A stretch of DNA of 64,000 bases from Chryseobacterium cheonjiense (GCF_012927265.1 NZ_JABBGF010000003.1:496001-560000); one strand, 5' to 3'; counted from the stretch's first letter, positions 44,888 through 54,090 are shown. Notes: a model not told the origin generated them from the sequence alone. Made by a program: numbers and translations.

Positions 44888-44892
44888 ATATA

Positions 44893-47694
44893 ATGAAAAA
44901 TTTAAAATATATAATACTATTCGCAATGAATTTCTGCGGAAGTTTATTATTTTCCCAGGGAACGGATGGAAGTTTTTTTTCAGCACCCTCTGCTGCATCT
45001 ATACCGAGTTTCATCAATGCACCAGTATCATTATCTACAGGAATACCGGATATTAATATCCCTTTCTTTTCTTTGTCCACTCACAACTCGTCATTGGGAA
45101 TAAATACCGGTATTTCTTATCATCCCAATAATGCCCAGAAAAGCAGCAAGGCTTCAGATGTAGGCTTGGGATGGTCCCTATATGGTGTTAGCTGTCTTAT
45201 ATACAGGGAAGTAAATGCTGCAAACGGAATCCCTACCGATGGATATTATTACGCGTTTATGGGACATAACGGTAAATTTTTATTAAAAACAGATTCTTCC
45301 GGGGAGAAATATATTGTAATGCGCACTGAAACCCAAATCACCATTACCTATAACCCAACAGCCAACAGCTTTACGATTATAGATGAATCCGGTAACTCCT
45401 ATTCATTTGACAGGCAGGATATAGCATATTCTAAGTATCTTAATAATACAACGCCGTATACTTCTACATACTATCTGTCTTCAATAAAAGATGTAAACCA
45501 AGTTACCTTAATGCAGTTTGAGTATTTGGAAGATATTTATAATGCGCCCGATTTTCCGTCGCCCCAGATTAAAAGCTTAAAATTAAAAAAAGTGATTTCA
45601 CCCGACTTCGGAAGCATGGAATTCACATACATCCTTAATACCAGCCTGAGACAGAAATTATCAGACCCTTTTCAGCTGAAGACGGCAGAACTGAAAAATA
45701 AGGCTGGAAAAACAATTCAGAAGTATAGTTTACAATACAGTGAAAATAACTTTACTTTTAGCGATTCCAATACTTCATCCTGCGCTCCTGAAGATGTTCC
45801 ATCGGGATATTACGATAAAAGAGTGTTGAATTCCATTCAAAGATATGGAACCTCTTCTGCATTTGAAAAAACGGAATTTGAATATAATAATGATTTTCTC
45901 GCCGGGAACTACTGGACCAGCTCAAGCTGCCACTGTCTGCCCTCGGAGTCAGATAATCCGAAATATCTGGCTTTGGGTCTTTTAAAAACTATAAAATACC
46001 CTACCGGCGGACAGGTACGGTATGAATTTGAACCCAATCAATATATTGAAAAGAAAACCAATACCTTTGACCCCTTTACTCTTGATTTTACCCCTAAGTA
46101 TATTTTTCCGTACGATATTGTAGACCGTGATGCGCAAGTATTGGAAGAAGTAGGTACTTATAATTTTGATACTCATCACGCAACTACGGTTAATTTCAAC
46201 TTAACGGCTAATCCTGATGATTCTGATGGAGCAAGCTATCTGATGTATTGTGTGAATAATCCTGTCTACTATACAGACAGCCCGACATGGGATCCCGGTT
46301 TGACTCCCTTTATCGATATAGAGCTGACCTCGGGAGTTGCAGGAAACGATGGAATTACCAAGTATATGCCCGGAACCAATACATTCAAAGTGCTAGGAAC
46401 CGGAGGAGCAGGTACGGTTACCATTAAAAGAATACGATATAAATCTTTGCCAATTCCTAACTATACGACCGGAAGAGGGATACGGATAAAGAAAATTGAA
46501 TTTATGGAAAACAATGTTCCTGTAAGTTCAGAAACACGCAATTATTCTTATCAGCAGTTTGCCAATACTTCCATAACCAGCGGCTTTTTTCTTAATTCTA
46601 ATGACTCAGAACCTGTTGTGTATAAAAATGTAAAAGAAACAGTAGGAGAAAATAAAGGATACGTCCGTTATTATTTTAAAACCCTAGAAGATACTCCGGA
46701 GAATATAAATGCCGATGGCAATGTTTCTTCGCCATATACCCATTACAATGTTCTGAGAAATGGTCTTCTGACTAAAAAAGAAATTTTTGATGCAACTGGA
46801 AATACGGTAGCTAAAGAAGAATATGCATTTGAATTGTATCCTGTAGGAACTTTCTATCCATTGAGTGAAAGTGTAGGAAGTATCCAGGTGAAAAACTCCA
46901 TAATCAAAAAACAAACCTCTACCTCCACTGCTTTTTTCGGCCAGGATGCCATTTCTACGGTAACGGAATCGGTAAGGGATGCACAGGATCTGAATGTGGC
47001 TAATAAAAAAACGATAACCCGTGAGGGAGAGGTGCTGGAAGAAAATTATACCTATACTAAAGCCGGTAATACCAGATTGTGGGGAGCCAAAATCAAGGAC
47101 CGCCTGATTGTGGCCGAATCTAAAAAGAACGGAACTACTTTAGCTAAGACAGAAACTAAATATGACGACACCACTCATTTCTATCCGACCTCACAAATCA
47201 CTTATCTACCGGATAATCTCAGCCAGTTTTTAACAACCACGGTATACGATATTTATGATGACAAAGGCAATCTGGTGCAATACAGATCCTTTCCCGACTC
47301 AGGATCGCAGGGATATCCTGTAACCATAATCTGGGGATACAATAAAACAGTACCCATTGCAAAGATAGAGGGAGCCCGGCTTTCGGATATTCCGGCATCG
47401 CTTATCACCACAATTGTAAATGCATCCAATGAAGATGCAGATGCCACAGCCGCTACAGAAGCTGCCAAAGAGGCCGCTTTACTGAACGCGTTCAATACTT
47501 TTATCAAAGATCCCGCTCTTTCCAATTTCATCGTGACGGCCTATACATATGATCCTCTAATAGGGATGACCACTACAGTAGTCTCCGGCGGAATAAAGGA
47601 AAATTATAAATACGATTCATTCGGAAGGCTGCAAAAAGTGGTAGATGCCAACGGAATTACGGTGAAGGAATACCAATACAACAATAAAAACTAG
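44893..47694 (+). CDS. Rhs-associated surface protein (N-terminal partner)
   Basis: The 933-residue secreted protein has a signal peptide (IILFAMNFCGSLLFSQ). Then comes a SpvB/Rhs-like N-terminus (SLSTGIPDINIPFFSLSTHN, GISYHPNNAQKSSKASDVGL, GWSLYG). Its body contains many beta strands and ends with YD-type repeats (YKYDSFGRLQKVVDANGITV, KEYQYNNKN). It has no toxin tip. It lies 5 bases after the T9SS type A gene and 3 before the DUF6443/Rhs gene, so the three are probably made together. I infer that it forms part of the shell or anchor for the neighbouring toxin. Confidence 0.82.
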   Translation: MKNLKYIILFAMNFCGSLLFSQGTDGSFFSAPSAASIPSFINAPVSLSTGIPDINIPFFSLSTHNSSLGINTGISYHPNNAQKSSKASDVGLGWSLYGVSCLIYREVNAANGIPTDGYYYAFMGHNGKFLLKTDSSGEKYIVMRTETQITITYNPTANSFTIIDESGNSYSFDRQDIAYSKYLNNTTPYTSTYYLSSIKDVNQVTLMQFEYLEDIYNAPDFPSPQIKSLKLKKVISPDFGSMEFTYILNTSLRQKLSDPFQLKTAELKNKAGKTIQKYSLQYSENNFTFSDSNTSSCAPEDVPSGYYDKRVLNSIQRYGTSSAFEKTEFEYNNDFLAGNYWTSSSCHCLPSESDNPKYLALGLLKTIKYPTGGQVRYEFEPNQYIEKKTNTFDPFTLDFTPKYIFPYDIVDRDAQVLEEVGTYNFDTHHATTVNFNLTANPDDSDGASYLMYCVNNPVYYTDSPTWDPGLTPFIDIELTSGVAGNDGITKYMPGTNTFKVLGTGGAGTVTIKRIRYKSLPIPNYTTGRGIRIKKIEFMENNVPVSSETRNYSYQQFANTSITSGFFLNSNDSEPVVYKNVKETVGENKGYVRYYFKTLEDTPENINADGNVSSPYTHYNVLRNGLLTKKEIFDATGNTVAKEEYAFELYPVGTFYPLSESVGSIQVKNSIIKKQTSTSTAFFGQDAISTVTESVRDAQDLNVANKKTITREGEVLEENYTYTKAGNTRLWGAKIKDRLIVAESKKNGTTLAKTETKYDDTTHFYPTSQITYLPDNLSQFLTTTVYDIYDDKGNLVQYRSFPDSGSQGYPVTIIWGYNKTVPIAKIEGARLSDIPASLITTIVNASNEDADATAATEAAKEAALLNAFNTFIKDPALSNFIVTAYTYDPLIGMTTTVVSGGIKENYKYDSFGRLQKVVDANGITVKEYQYNNKN

Positions 47695-47697
47695 ACG

Positions 47698-50600
47698 ATG
47701 AAAAAGAACATCAGTATATATAACTTGCAATCGATAAAAAAGTATATTTCACTTCTTGCGCTGGCTTTGGCTTCAGTGTATCATGCGCAGGCGCTTCCTA
47801 CTTCTACAGAAAACTACATTTACACAAAAGTTTACCTTTCTGAAGACGGAAGCAAAAAATCGGAGACCGTACAGTATTTTGACGGATTGGGCAGACCTAA
47901 ACAGATGATACAGGTGAAAGCTACCCCACAGGGCCAGGACCTGGTAACTCCGATTGTTTATGATAATTTCGGAAGACAAAGCCAATCGGTACTTCCTGTT
48001 CCTGTGGCTACGGCAAACCTGGGTATTCAGAATATATCCGTTGCTTCTGCCAACAGCTATTACGGCGTAGCCAATGCTTATGCCGAGCAGAAGTTTGAAG
48101 CTTCGCCAATAGGAAGAGTGCTTGAAGCAGCAGCTCCGGGAACCGACTGGGCCATGGGCACGGGACACACGCAGAAAATGCAGTACGGCGTCAATAAAAC
48201 CACGGACAAAGTAAAAAAATATACGATTACCAGCACCTGGCAAAATACCGTAACGGTATCTTCCCTGCCTGCAGTATCCTTTTACAGTGAGAAGGTACTC
48301 ACCAAAACCTCGGGAACCGATGAAGACGGGCAGACCACCATTGAATTTAAAAATGAGCGGGGACAGACGGTGCTTGTGCGGAAAGTGCTGAATTCACAGA
48401 CTAATGCAGACGCTTATTATATTTATAATGATTACGGGCATCTCATCTATGTCATTTCACCAAAAGCTGATGAGCAGATTTCATTAAATAACAACACCGT
48501 CACCCAGAAAATCCTGGATGATCTCTGCTACCAGTATGTTTATGATAACAGACACCGCATGGTGGAAAAGAAACTTCCGGGCAAGGGCAAAGATTATATG
48601 GTATATAATACTGCCGATAAACTCATTATGAGCCAGGATGCCAATATGAGGACTTCTTCGAGCTGGGCATTTACCAAATATGACAAATTTGGACGGGTGG
48701 CATATACCGGTATTTCAGTAACGTCACAGAGCAGGCAGTCCTTACAAGCCAATGTTAATGCCAACGCCAATCTTTACGAAATAAGAAAGGCAACAACATT
48801 TACGGTAAGTGGAATGCCGGTATACTATTCTAATGTAGCAGCTCCTGTAAATGTGGGAAAGATTTTATCCGTTAATTATTACGATACCACTCCTTCATAC
48901 AGTTTCAACCCTTCTTTTCCATCAAGCATTTTAGGAGAGCCTACCCTTACCGAAACTCTTACTGCAGAAGGTTTAAGCACTAAAAACCTTCCGTTAGTGA
49001 GCCTGGTGAAAAATATTGAAGACGATAACTGGACGAAGAGCTATATCTACTACGATAAAAAAAGAAGAGCGATCGGAAGCTATTCCATCAATCATTTAGG
49101 CGGCCGTACCCAGACAGAATCTAAGCTGGACTTTGCGGGCGTCGTCCAGCAGAATATTACCCGCCACAGAAGGCTGAACACGGATACGGATAAGGTCATT
49201 ACCGAAAACTTCACCTATGATTCCCAGAACAGGCTTTTGACCCATACCCACCAGGTAGACAATAATCCGGTAGAATATCTGTCACGGAACACCTATAACG
49301 AACTTTCGCAGCTCACCACCAAGAAAGTGGGCGGTACCGTTTTAGGAGGCGGTCTTCAGACTGTCGATTACACCTATAACATCCGCGGATGGGTAACCTC
49401 TATGAATAATCCTGCTAATTTAGGGACTGATCTTTTCGGGTATAAGATCAATTATAACCAGGTGGAAGGATTGGAAACCCCTGATGCGCTGGATTCATCC
49501 CTTAAAGTAAAGCCGAGGTACAACGGGAATATTGCCGAAGTATCCTGGAAGACCTTAACGGAAGAAAATGAGCCGCTGAAAAGATACGGCTATTCTTACG
49601 ACCCCCTTAACAGGCTTACAGCCGGATTCTACCAGAAAGCAGGAAATGAAGCGGCTAAAGAATATTTTGAAAAACTGGAGTATGATATCAACGGAAATAT
49701 CACAAGGCTGAAAAGATCCGAAGGGCTTGCTGCGGGCAGTACTACCGCCATGATGATCGATAACCTGAAATACGATTATACCGGAAACAGGCTTACAAAA
49801 GTAACCGAAGAACAGATCGGAAACAATAACGGATATCCTTATGTGGCAACCCCTAATACCATCCAATATGATAATGGTCTTGCTGCGGGCAGCGGGAATA
49901 TGACCTCCCATTTGGATAAAGGAATTTCTTCCATTCAATATAATTATTTAAATTTACCTCAGAAAATTACCCAGAATGCCAAAGTAACGGATTATCTGTA
50001 CAGAGCGGACGGGGTAAAGCTAAGGAAGCTCTTTGGAGATATAGAAACCAATTACCTGGACGGGTTCCAGTATAAAAGCACCAAGCCTTCGGAAACATCA
50101 GCGGGAGGAGGGCTTGTTGTTGAAGACCCTGATGAGATTGCTGAGATAAAGTTAAGGATGATGCCCACTTCCGAAGGATATTATGATTTCCTTTCGAACG
50201 AGTATATTTACAACTATACGGATCATTTAGGCAACGTAAGATTAAGCTACTCGGATTCAAACAAGGACGGGTCGATCCAGCCAAGGAGGTATTTTTACCA
50301 GCAGTGCAGCGGGCCCTGGGATCCTTTTAATCCGCCGATCTGTATCGATTCCTATAAGCCGGGTGAAATTGTAGAGGTTAATAATTACTATCCTTTCGGG
50401 TTATTGCATAATTATACGGGGACCACACAGAATGTGTACCAGTATAAGTATAACGGAAAAGAATTGCAGGAAACAGGAATGTATGATTACGGCGCAAGAT
50501 TTTATATGCCTGAAATTGGAAGATGGGGTGTTGTAGATCCTTTGGCGGAAGTATCCAGAAGTTGGAATCCATATAACTACGGTTATAATAATCCGATTGT

Positions 50601-51510
50601 GTTTACTGATCCGGACGGAAGACTATCGCAATCTTTTCTGAACTCAATGCTGGCAGCACCATCAGGAACTACCTGGTACAATACCGGAGAAGGCTTTATA
50701 AGTGAGGGCAGAAATGCTATTGATTATGATGGTAATAGTATAGACTGGGGTACAGAGTATACCGATATGCTTATGCAAAGAGTTGGATTAGGACCATCGG
50801 GAGAAGGAGGCGGAATTGCCGGAACAATTACATTGCCAGAGCTTGTTCTTAATGGATATGGAAGAGCCAATTATTGGGGTGGTGCTATAAGCACTTATAA
50901 TATTAACCATGGTATTCTTTTAAACGGAATTGCAGGAATGCAGTCTGCTTGGAATCGAGCAATGTTTGATTCCGATAGACAGCTTGGAATAGCTGAAATT
51001 GACAGAGGAGGTGTACGAATGATGGGTGGAGATATGTTTGGTTTTTCGGATCTTGCAGGTATTGGAATTGAAAGAATTTCTGAGGATCACCCATATGTTG
51101 GAATGGCTTTGGGGGTGATTGGAATTGTTGCGTTAAAGAAACCGGGGTTGGCTATTACTGAAACAAAGGTAGAAGTTAATATATTAAGACACTACACAAC
51201 AGAGGCTGGCTATAAAGCTATAATGGAGTCTGGTGAATTATTCCCATCTATAGGGATAAAGAATGCAAGATATGGATCTGGGCAATATTTAACTGATTTA
51301 ATGTCACATGAATTCACAAAAGGACAAGCATCTAGAAGATTATTTGGTGTACCTTGGAATGGCAAAAAAATGAGCCATTTTATTGAATTAGATGTTAGTG
51401 GCTTAAACGTAACAAAGAATGGACCACATAATTTTTTAATTCCGGGGACAGGAAATTTATCTTTGGAAGGGATTATTTTGAACCATGGTCAGTCAATCTT
51501 TAAACCGTAA
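47698..51510 (+). CDS. DUF6443/Rhs polymorphic toxin with HYD1-like ADP-ribosyltransferase tip
   Basis: The 1270-residue protein has a signal peptide (SLLALALASVYHAQA) and then DUF6443 (YFDGLGRPKQMIQVKATPQG). Many YD repeats build an Rhs shell, closed by the Rhs core near residues 895-976 ([44 protein letters not shown]). A variable region follows, with a linker (MMGGDMFGFSDLAGIGIERI) that recurs in the displaced cassette at 52.7 kb. The last 108 residues (from LRHYTTEAGYKAIMESGELF) contain YGSGQYLTD and HFIELDVSG, consistent with the HYD1-type ADP-ribosyltransferase family. Such tips modify targets in a competing cell. The likely immunity gene follows by 19 bases. Confidence 0.9.
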   Translation: MKKNISIYNLQSIKKYISLLALALASVYHAQALPTSTENYIYTKVYLSEDGSKKSETVQYFDGLGRPKQMIQVKATPQGQDLVTPIVYDNFGRQSQSVLPVPVATANLGIQNISVASANSYYGVANAYAEQKFEASPIGRVLEAAAPGTDWAMGTGHTQKMQYGVNKTTDKVKKYTITSTWQNTVTVSSLPAVSFYSEKVLTKTSGTDEDGQTTIEFKNERGQTVLVRKVLNSQTNADAYYIYNDYGHLIYVISPKADEQISLNNNTVTQKILDDLCYQYVYDNRHRMVEKKLPGKGKDYMVYNTADKLIMSQDANMRTSSSWAFTKYDKFGRVAYTGISVTSQSRQSLQANVNANANLYEIRKATTFTVSGMPVYYSNVAAPVNVGKILSVNYYDTTPSYSFNPSFPSSILGEPTLTETLTAEGLSTKNLPLVSLVKNIEDDNWTKSYIYYDKKRRAIGSYSINHLGGRTQTESKLDFAGVVQQNITRHRRLNTDTDKVITENFTYDSQNRLLTHTHQVDNNPVEYLSRNTYNELSQLTTKKVGGTVLGGGLQTVDYTYNIRGWVTSMNNPANLGTDLFGYKINYNQVEGLETPDALDSSLKVKPRYNGNIAEVSWKTLTEENEPLKRYGYSYDPLNRLTAGFYQKAGNEAAKEYFEKLEYDINGNITRLKRSEGLAAGSTTAMMIDNLKYDYTGNRLTKVTEEQIGNNNGYPYVATPNTIQYDNGLAAGSGNMTSHLDKGISSIQYNYLNLPQKITQNAKVTDYLYRADGVKLRKLFGDIETNYLDGFQYKSTKPSETSAGGGLVVEDPDEIAEIKLRMMPTSEGYYDFLSNEYIYNYTDHLGNVRLSYSDSNKDGSIQPRRYFYQQCSGPWDPFNPPICIDSYKPGEIVEVNNYYPFGLLHNYTGTTQNVYQYKYNGKELQETGMYDYGARFYMPEIGRWGVVDPLAEVSRSWNPYNYGYNNPIVFTDPDGRLSQSFLNSMLAAPSGTTWYNTGEGFISEGRNAIDYDGNSIDWGTEYTDMLMQRVGLGPSGEGGGIAGTITLPELVLNGYGRANYWGGAISTYNINHGILLNGIAGMQSAWNRAMFDSDRQLGIAEIDRGGVRMMGGDMFGFSDLAGIGIERISEDHPYVGMALGVIGIVALKKPGLAITETKVEVNILRHYTTEAGYKAIMESGELFPSIGIKNARYGSGQYLTDLMSHEFTKGQASRRLFGVPWNGKKMSHFIELDVSGLNVTKNGPHNFLIPGTGNLSLEGIILNHGQSIFKP

Positions 51511-51529
51511 ATATATTTAATATAGAAAT

Positions 51530-51769
51530 ATGCAAGAAGTATTTATTAAAAAGTATTGGGAAGAAGAGGATATATGGTTTTATATTCATTTTCTAAATCA
51601 AAGAGCTATTCGACAGATTGAACTAAGTAATGGAAAAAGAATCTTTTTAACATTAGATTTGCCCAAAAAGGGAGAGTCAATGTTATATGATCAATCTATA
51701 GAAGATCTTGATCTAAACGATTCTGATTATATCTCAAAAGAAGAATTTGAAAAAGAATGGCAAGGATAA
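51530..51769 (+). CDS. Candidate immunity protein to the ADP-ribosyltransferase tip
   Basis: The 79-residue acidic protein (MQEVFIKKYWEEEDIWFYIH ... DLNDSDYISKEEFEKEWQG) has no signal peptide or membrane segment, so it would act in the cytoplasm. It starts 19 bases after the Rhs toxin on the same strand, the standard place for the matching immunity gene, and its acidity fits binding to a basic toxin. I do not recognise a family. A terminator follows at once, so it is the last gene of the run. Confidence 0.7.
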   Translation: MQEVFIKKYWEEEDIWFYIHFLNQRAIRQIELSNGKRIFLTLDLPKKGESMLYDQSIEDLDLNDSDYISKEEFEKEWQG

Positions 51770-51771
51770 TT

Positions 51772-51798
51772 AAAAAGCCCCCAATGGGGGCTTTTTAT
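51772..51798. terminator. Shared terminator between immunity and macro-domain genes
   Basis: AAAAAGCCCC and GGGGCTTTTT form a 10-bp stem around a short loop (CAATG), with T-runs on both sides. It can serve both convergent genes. Confidence 0.92.
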
Positions 51799-52250
51799 TA
51801 ACTTTTATAATTTTCTACTATAAATAAATGTATTTGTGGATAATTTTTTGATACCTTTTCAATTGTTCTTTTTACGTCATTCCAATTTAACCCCCCAAGA
51901 CCTGCTCCAATTTTTGGTAATGATATTCTATTAATATTATTTAAATGTGAATATGAGAGCATTTTTTCTAAGGCAATTTCAATAGCAGAAATGTCAGCTT
52001 TGGTTCTCCACGTAGTTTGAGTTGCTAAATTAAAAATAACTCCATTTTCATATTTGTAAATAAAAATATTTCCTAATGAAAATGAATTTTCTTTACATAA
52101 TTTTTTATATTCAATATACATTTGAGGAAACTTAATTTTAAATTGTAATGCTATCCCTTTTCCCATAGCACCGGCACAATTACAACCATGAGCAAAATTA
52201 AATATACCATTCAAAGCAAAAATATTTCCTTCCTTTACGTATGTTATCAT
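51798..52250 (-). CDS. Macro-domain protein (ALC1/DarG-like)
   Basis: The 150-residue single-domain protein begins MITYVKEGNIFALNGIFNFA and has the ADP-ribose-binding macro fold: AHGCNCAGAMGKGIALQFK, IFNLATQTTWRTKADI and RISLPKIGAGLGGLNWNDV. NCxGxMGKGIALQFK and GxGLGGLxW are typical of the ALC1-like group that includes TARG1 and DarG, which remove ADP-ribose from proteins or DNA. DarG uses a Lys in its NFPTKxHWR loop; here the matching residue is Gln (ATQTTWR). It sits beside an ADP-ribosyltransferase toxin, convergent with the immunity gene, and has its own -7 box. A role as second immunity factor is inference. Confidence 0.9.
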   Translation of the reverse strand: MITYVKEGNIFALNGIFNFAHGCNCAGAMGKGIALQFKIKFPQMYIEYKKLCKENSFSLGNIFIYKYENGVIFNLATQTTWRTKADISAIEIALEKMLSYSHLNNINRISLPKIGAGLGGLNWNDVKRTIEKVSKNYPQIHLFIVENYKS

Positions 52251-52270
52251 TTTTTAATTATATTTAAGAT

Positions 52271-52278
52271 CAAAGATA
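52271..52278 (-). promoter_or_regulatory. -7 box (TATCTTTG) for the macro-domain gene
   Basis: Minus-strand TATCTTTG, a strong TAnnTTTG match, 21 bases before the ATG at 52250, giving a leader of about 14 bases. It makes the macro gene transcriptionally independent of the toxin. Confidence 0.6.
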
Positions 52279-52320
52279 TATTTTTTATCAAAATTATCTA
52301 AAATATTTAATATTGAGTAT

Positions 52321-52599
52321 ATGAATTTAATAGATTTAGTTAGTAAAATTAATGATGTTGATGAGGATTTAATTATCTTTTTAAAGAATATGGATGATTA
52401 CAAATCAGAAATAATTTTATCTTATCCAGAAGATGACGATAATGGAGTCAAGGAAGAAAATGGAAATAAATATCATTATCTTTTAGAAGTTTTTTTAGCA
52501 AAAGAGTTTATTGAAGATTGGGTTGCTAGTTTAGAGAGTGCACCATCATATGAAGATATTGCTAAAAGGCTTTACGAATATGGTATAAATGACGCATAA
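52321..52599 (+). CDS. Candidate immunity protein, 92 residues
   Basis: The acidic cytoplasmic protein reads MNLIDLVSKINDVDEDLIIF ... YHYLLEVFLAKEFIEDWVAS and ends YEDIAKRLYEYGINDA. The YHYxLEVFxAxEFIEDW stretch recalls small DUF7716-type proteins often near Rhs toxins; I am not certain. Its DNA is very AT-rich. It is divergent from the macro gene and followed by a hairpin terminator. The toxin it would match is not next to it, so it may be an orphan immunity gene. Confidence 0.6.
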   Translation: MNLIDLVSKINDVDEDLIIFLKNMDDYKSEIILSYPEDDDNGVKEENGNKYHYLLEVFLAKEFIEDWVASLESAPSYEDIAKRLYEYGINDA

Positions 52600-52603
52600 T
52601 AAA

Positions 52604-52634
52604 CCTCAAAGCCACCTATTTGGTGGCTTTGTTA
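52604..52634 (+). terminator. Terminator after the 92-residue gene
   Basis: CAAAGCCACC and GGTGGCTTTG form a perfect 10-bp stem around TATTT, followed by T-rich sequence. Confidence 0.88.
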
Positions 52635-52691
52635 TTTTGCATTTCAATTCTTTCTTTTACCGATAAGTCAGAAATAGCAGGTTTACCCCTC

Positions 52692-52720
52692 GCTGGTGCG
52701 TGCGTCACGCTCGTGTCTGC
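52692..52720. repeat. GC-rich repeat at cassette edge, copy 1
   Basis: GCTGGTGCGTGCGTCACGCT then CGTGTCTGC. It matches copy 2 at 57251 with few differences and lies directly before the displaced Rhs tip. Confidence 0.7.
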
Positions 52721-52724
52721 TTAT

Positions 52725-53222
52725 ATGATGAGTGGTGATCTAATAGGAATTTCTGATCTTGTTGGAATTGGCCTAAACAGAGTTTCAGAAGAGCATCCAT
52801 ATGTAGCAATGGCTTTAGGGGTGGTGTCTATTGTAGCTACAAAAGGAAGAGCTGATGATGATGTTCTCAAAATGGAATTAGCTGTTGAAAAAAATCTTGC
52901 ATTAGGATTAAAAGAAGATTTATTTATTTTTGCAGAAAATAAAAATTTCGATACTTATAAAACATTTTCAAACGGTTTGCAAACAGATAAGATATTGGAA
53001 GCTATGAATTCTTATGATAAGCTTCATTTTAATGTGACCGGATTTAGTAAATATCAATTCTCAAAATTTAAACCTGGTGATTTTATAGGAAATAGAAATG
53101 TAACGAATTGGGAAATGCATGAAATATTTAGTAATCCTGCACTATTAAATAAAACACAATTTTATAGAAAAGTTGGAAATAGTTATGAAATATTATCTAA
53201 TTTTTCCCCCTATGGTTATTAA
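52725..53222 (+). CDS. Displaced Rhs toxin tip 1, unknown activity
   Basis: From the ATG at 52725 this reads MSGDLIGISDLVGIGLNRVS ... EEHPYVAMALGVVSIVATKG. That copies the linker of the intact Rhs protein (MGGDMFGFSDLAGIGIERIS ... HPYVGMALGVIGIVALKK). The remaining 120 residues are a different tip (LGLKEDLFIFAENKNFDTYK ... KPGDFIGNRNVTNWEMHEIF), whose activity I do not recognise. It has no Rhs shell, signal or promoter, so it is a stored orphan cassette. The frame is open upstream as far as the terminator but that part is not Rhs-like. Confidence 0.65.
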   Translation: MMSGDLIGISDLVGIGLNRVSEEHPYVAMALGVVSIVATKGRADDDVLKMELAVEKNLALGLKEDLFIFAENKNFDTYKTFSNGLQTDKILEAMNSYDKLHFNVTGFSKYQFSKFKPGDFIGNRNVTNWEMHEIFSNPALLNKTQFYRKVGNSYEILSNFSPYGY

Positions 53223-53236
53223 TTACATTTTTTATT

Positions 53237-53647
53237 ATGATAATAATTTATAATTCGAATAGAAAATTTAGAATATGGGCTTATACAGTAAGTCATTCTT
53301 CTCTAATTTTGCGTAGTGAAATGAAGTATCCTGACCAAGATAATTATTCTGAAAATATTTCTTCTAATATAGACATTGAATTTTGGGCAGTGAGTTACAT
53401 AAATATCCCATCTGATCTTTTAGGAATAAATATTAGAGAGGTTAACGAAGAAATGTTGCCTAAAGAAATCAGTAGAGAACTTTTAAGATTTGATATGAAG
53501 ATATTTGAACTGAAATCCGAAGAATCCAATTATTATATTATTGCAGGAGGAATATTAATAGGTAAAAATAAATGGATTAATCAGGATCGAATCTTCAGTT
53601 ATAGCTCCAATCTTAAACATGATGTAATATTATTTCAAAGTAATTGA
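53237..53647 (+). CDS. Candidate immunity protein to displaced tip 1
   Basis: The 136-residue soluble protein starts MIIIYNSNRKFRIWAYTVSH and continues SSLILRSEMKYPDQDNYSEN, with a second half of alternating strands (IDIEFWAVSYINIPS, SNYYIIAGGILIGK). No signal or membrane helix, so it would act in the cytoplasm. It follows tip 1 by 14 bases on the same strand and is very AT-rich. I do not recognise a family; the role rests on position. Confidence 0.6.
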   Translation: MIIIYNSNRKFRIWAYTVSHSSLILRSEMKYPDQDNYSENISSNIDIEFWAVSYINIPSDLLGINIREVNEEMLPKEISRELLRFDMKIFELKSEESNYYIIAGGILIGKNKWINQDRIFSYSSNLKHDVILFQSN

Positions 53648-53722
53648 TGGATTTTACGACAAAAAGTTTATAACTGCTACAGTAAAGGCAATTTTGCCAT
53701 ATAACGGTCATAACAACTGGTA

Positions 53723-53926
53723 ATGGAAATTTTTGGTTTTATTTTTCAACTCATTTTTACCCATCTTATAGGAAATAATATTTATTATCTTATAAAAAAA
53801 ATATTTGGGGATAAACGTAGTTATAGGGAAATTGTTAGTAATGAAAAAGAAAGTGGATTTAGATATTTTACGGGAGTTTTAATGATTTTAATATTTATTG
53901 TTTTTATTGTTAAATGTACTTCATAA
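53723..53926 (+). CDS. Small membrane protein, possible immunity
   Basis: The 67-residue protein has two hydrophobic segments (IFGFIFQLIFTHLIGNNIYY; YFTGVLMILIFIVFIVK) flanking a charged middle (FGDKRSYREIVSNEKESG). It is AT-rich, on the same strand as the cassette genes, 75 bases after the previous gene and before a terminator. Its family is unknown; a role in immunity is possible from context only. Confidence 0.5.
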   Translation: MEIFGFIFQLIFTHLIGNNIYYLIKKIFGDKRSYREIVSNEKESGFRYFTGVLMILIFIVFIVKCTS

Positions 53927-53965
53927 ATATATCACTGATTTCGAGCATTGATAATCATTAGCCAA

Positions 53966-53999
53966 TAAAAAGGGACTGTTGAAAAGACAGTCTCTTTTA
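53966..53999 (+). terminator. Terminator closing cassette 1
   Basis: AAAGGGACTGT and ACAGTCTCTTT form an 11-bp stem with one G-T pair around TGAAAAG, followed by T residues. Confidence 0.85.
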
Positions 54000-54090
54000 T
54001 TACTAAAGTAGTCATCTTATAAGACAATTAATTACATAGGTAATGTAATATTCATATCATTACAGAAACGTAAAATTTATACTACATTTA

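Noticed and set aside
47773..48243. 156-codon minus-strand frame in the Rhs gene
   Set aside because: Antisense shadow of conserved Rhs coding sequence.
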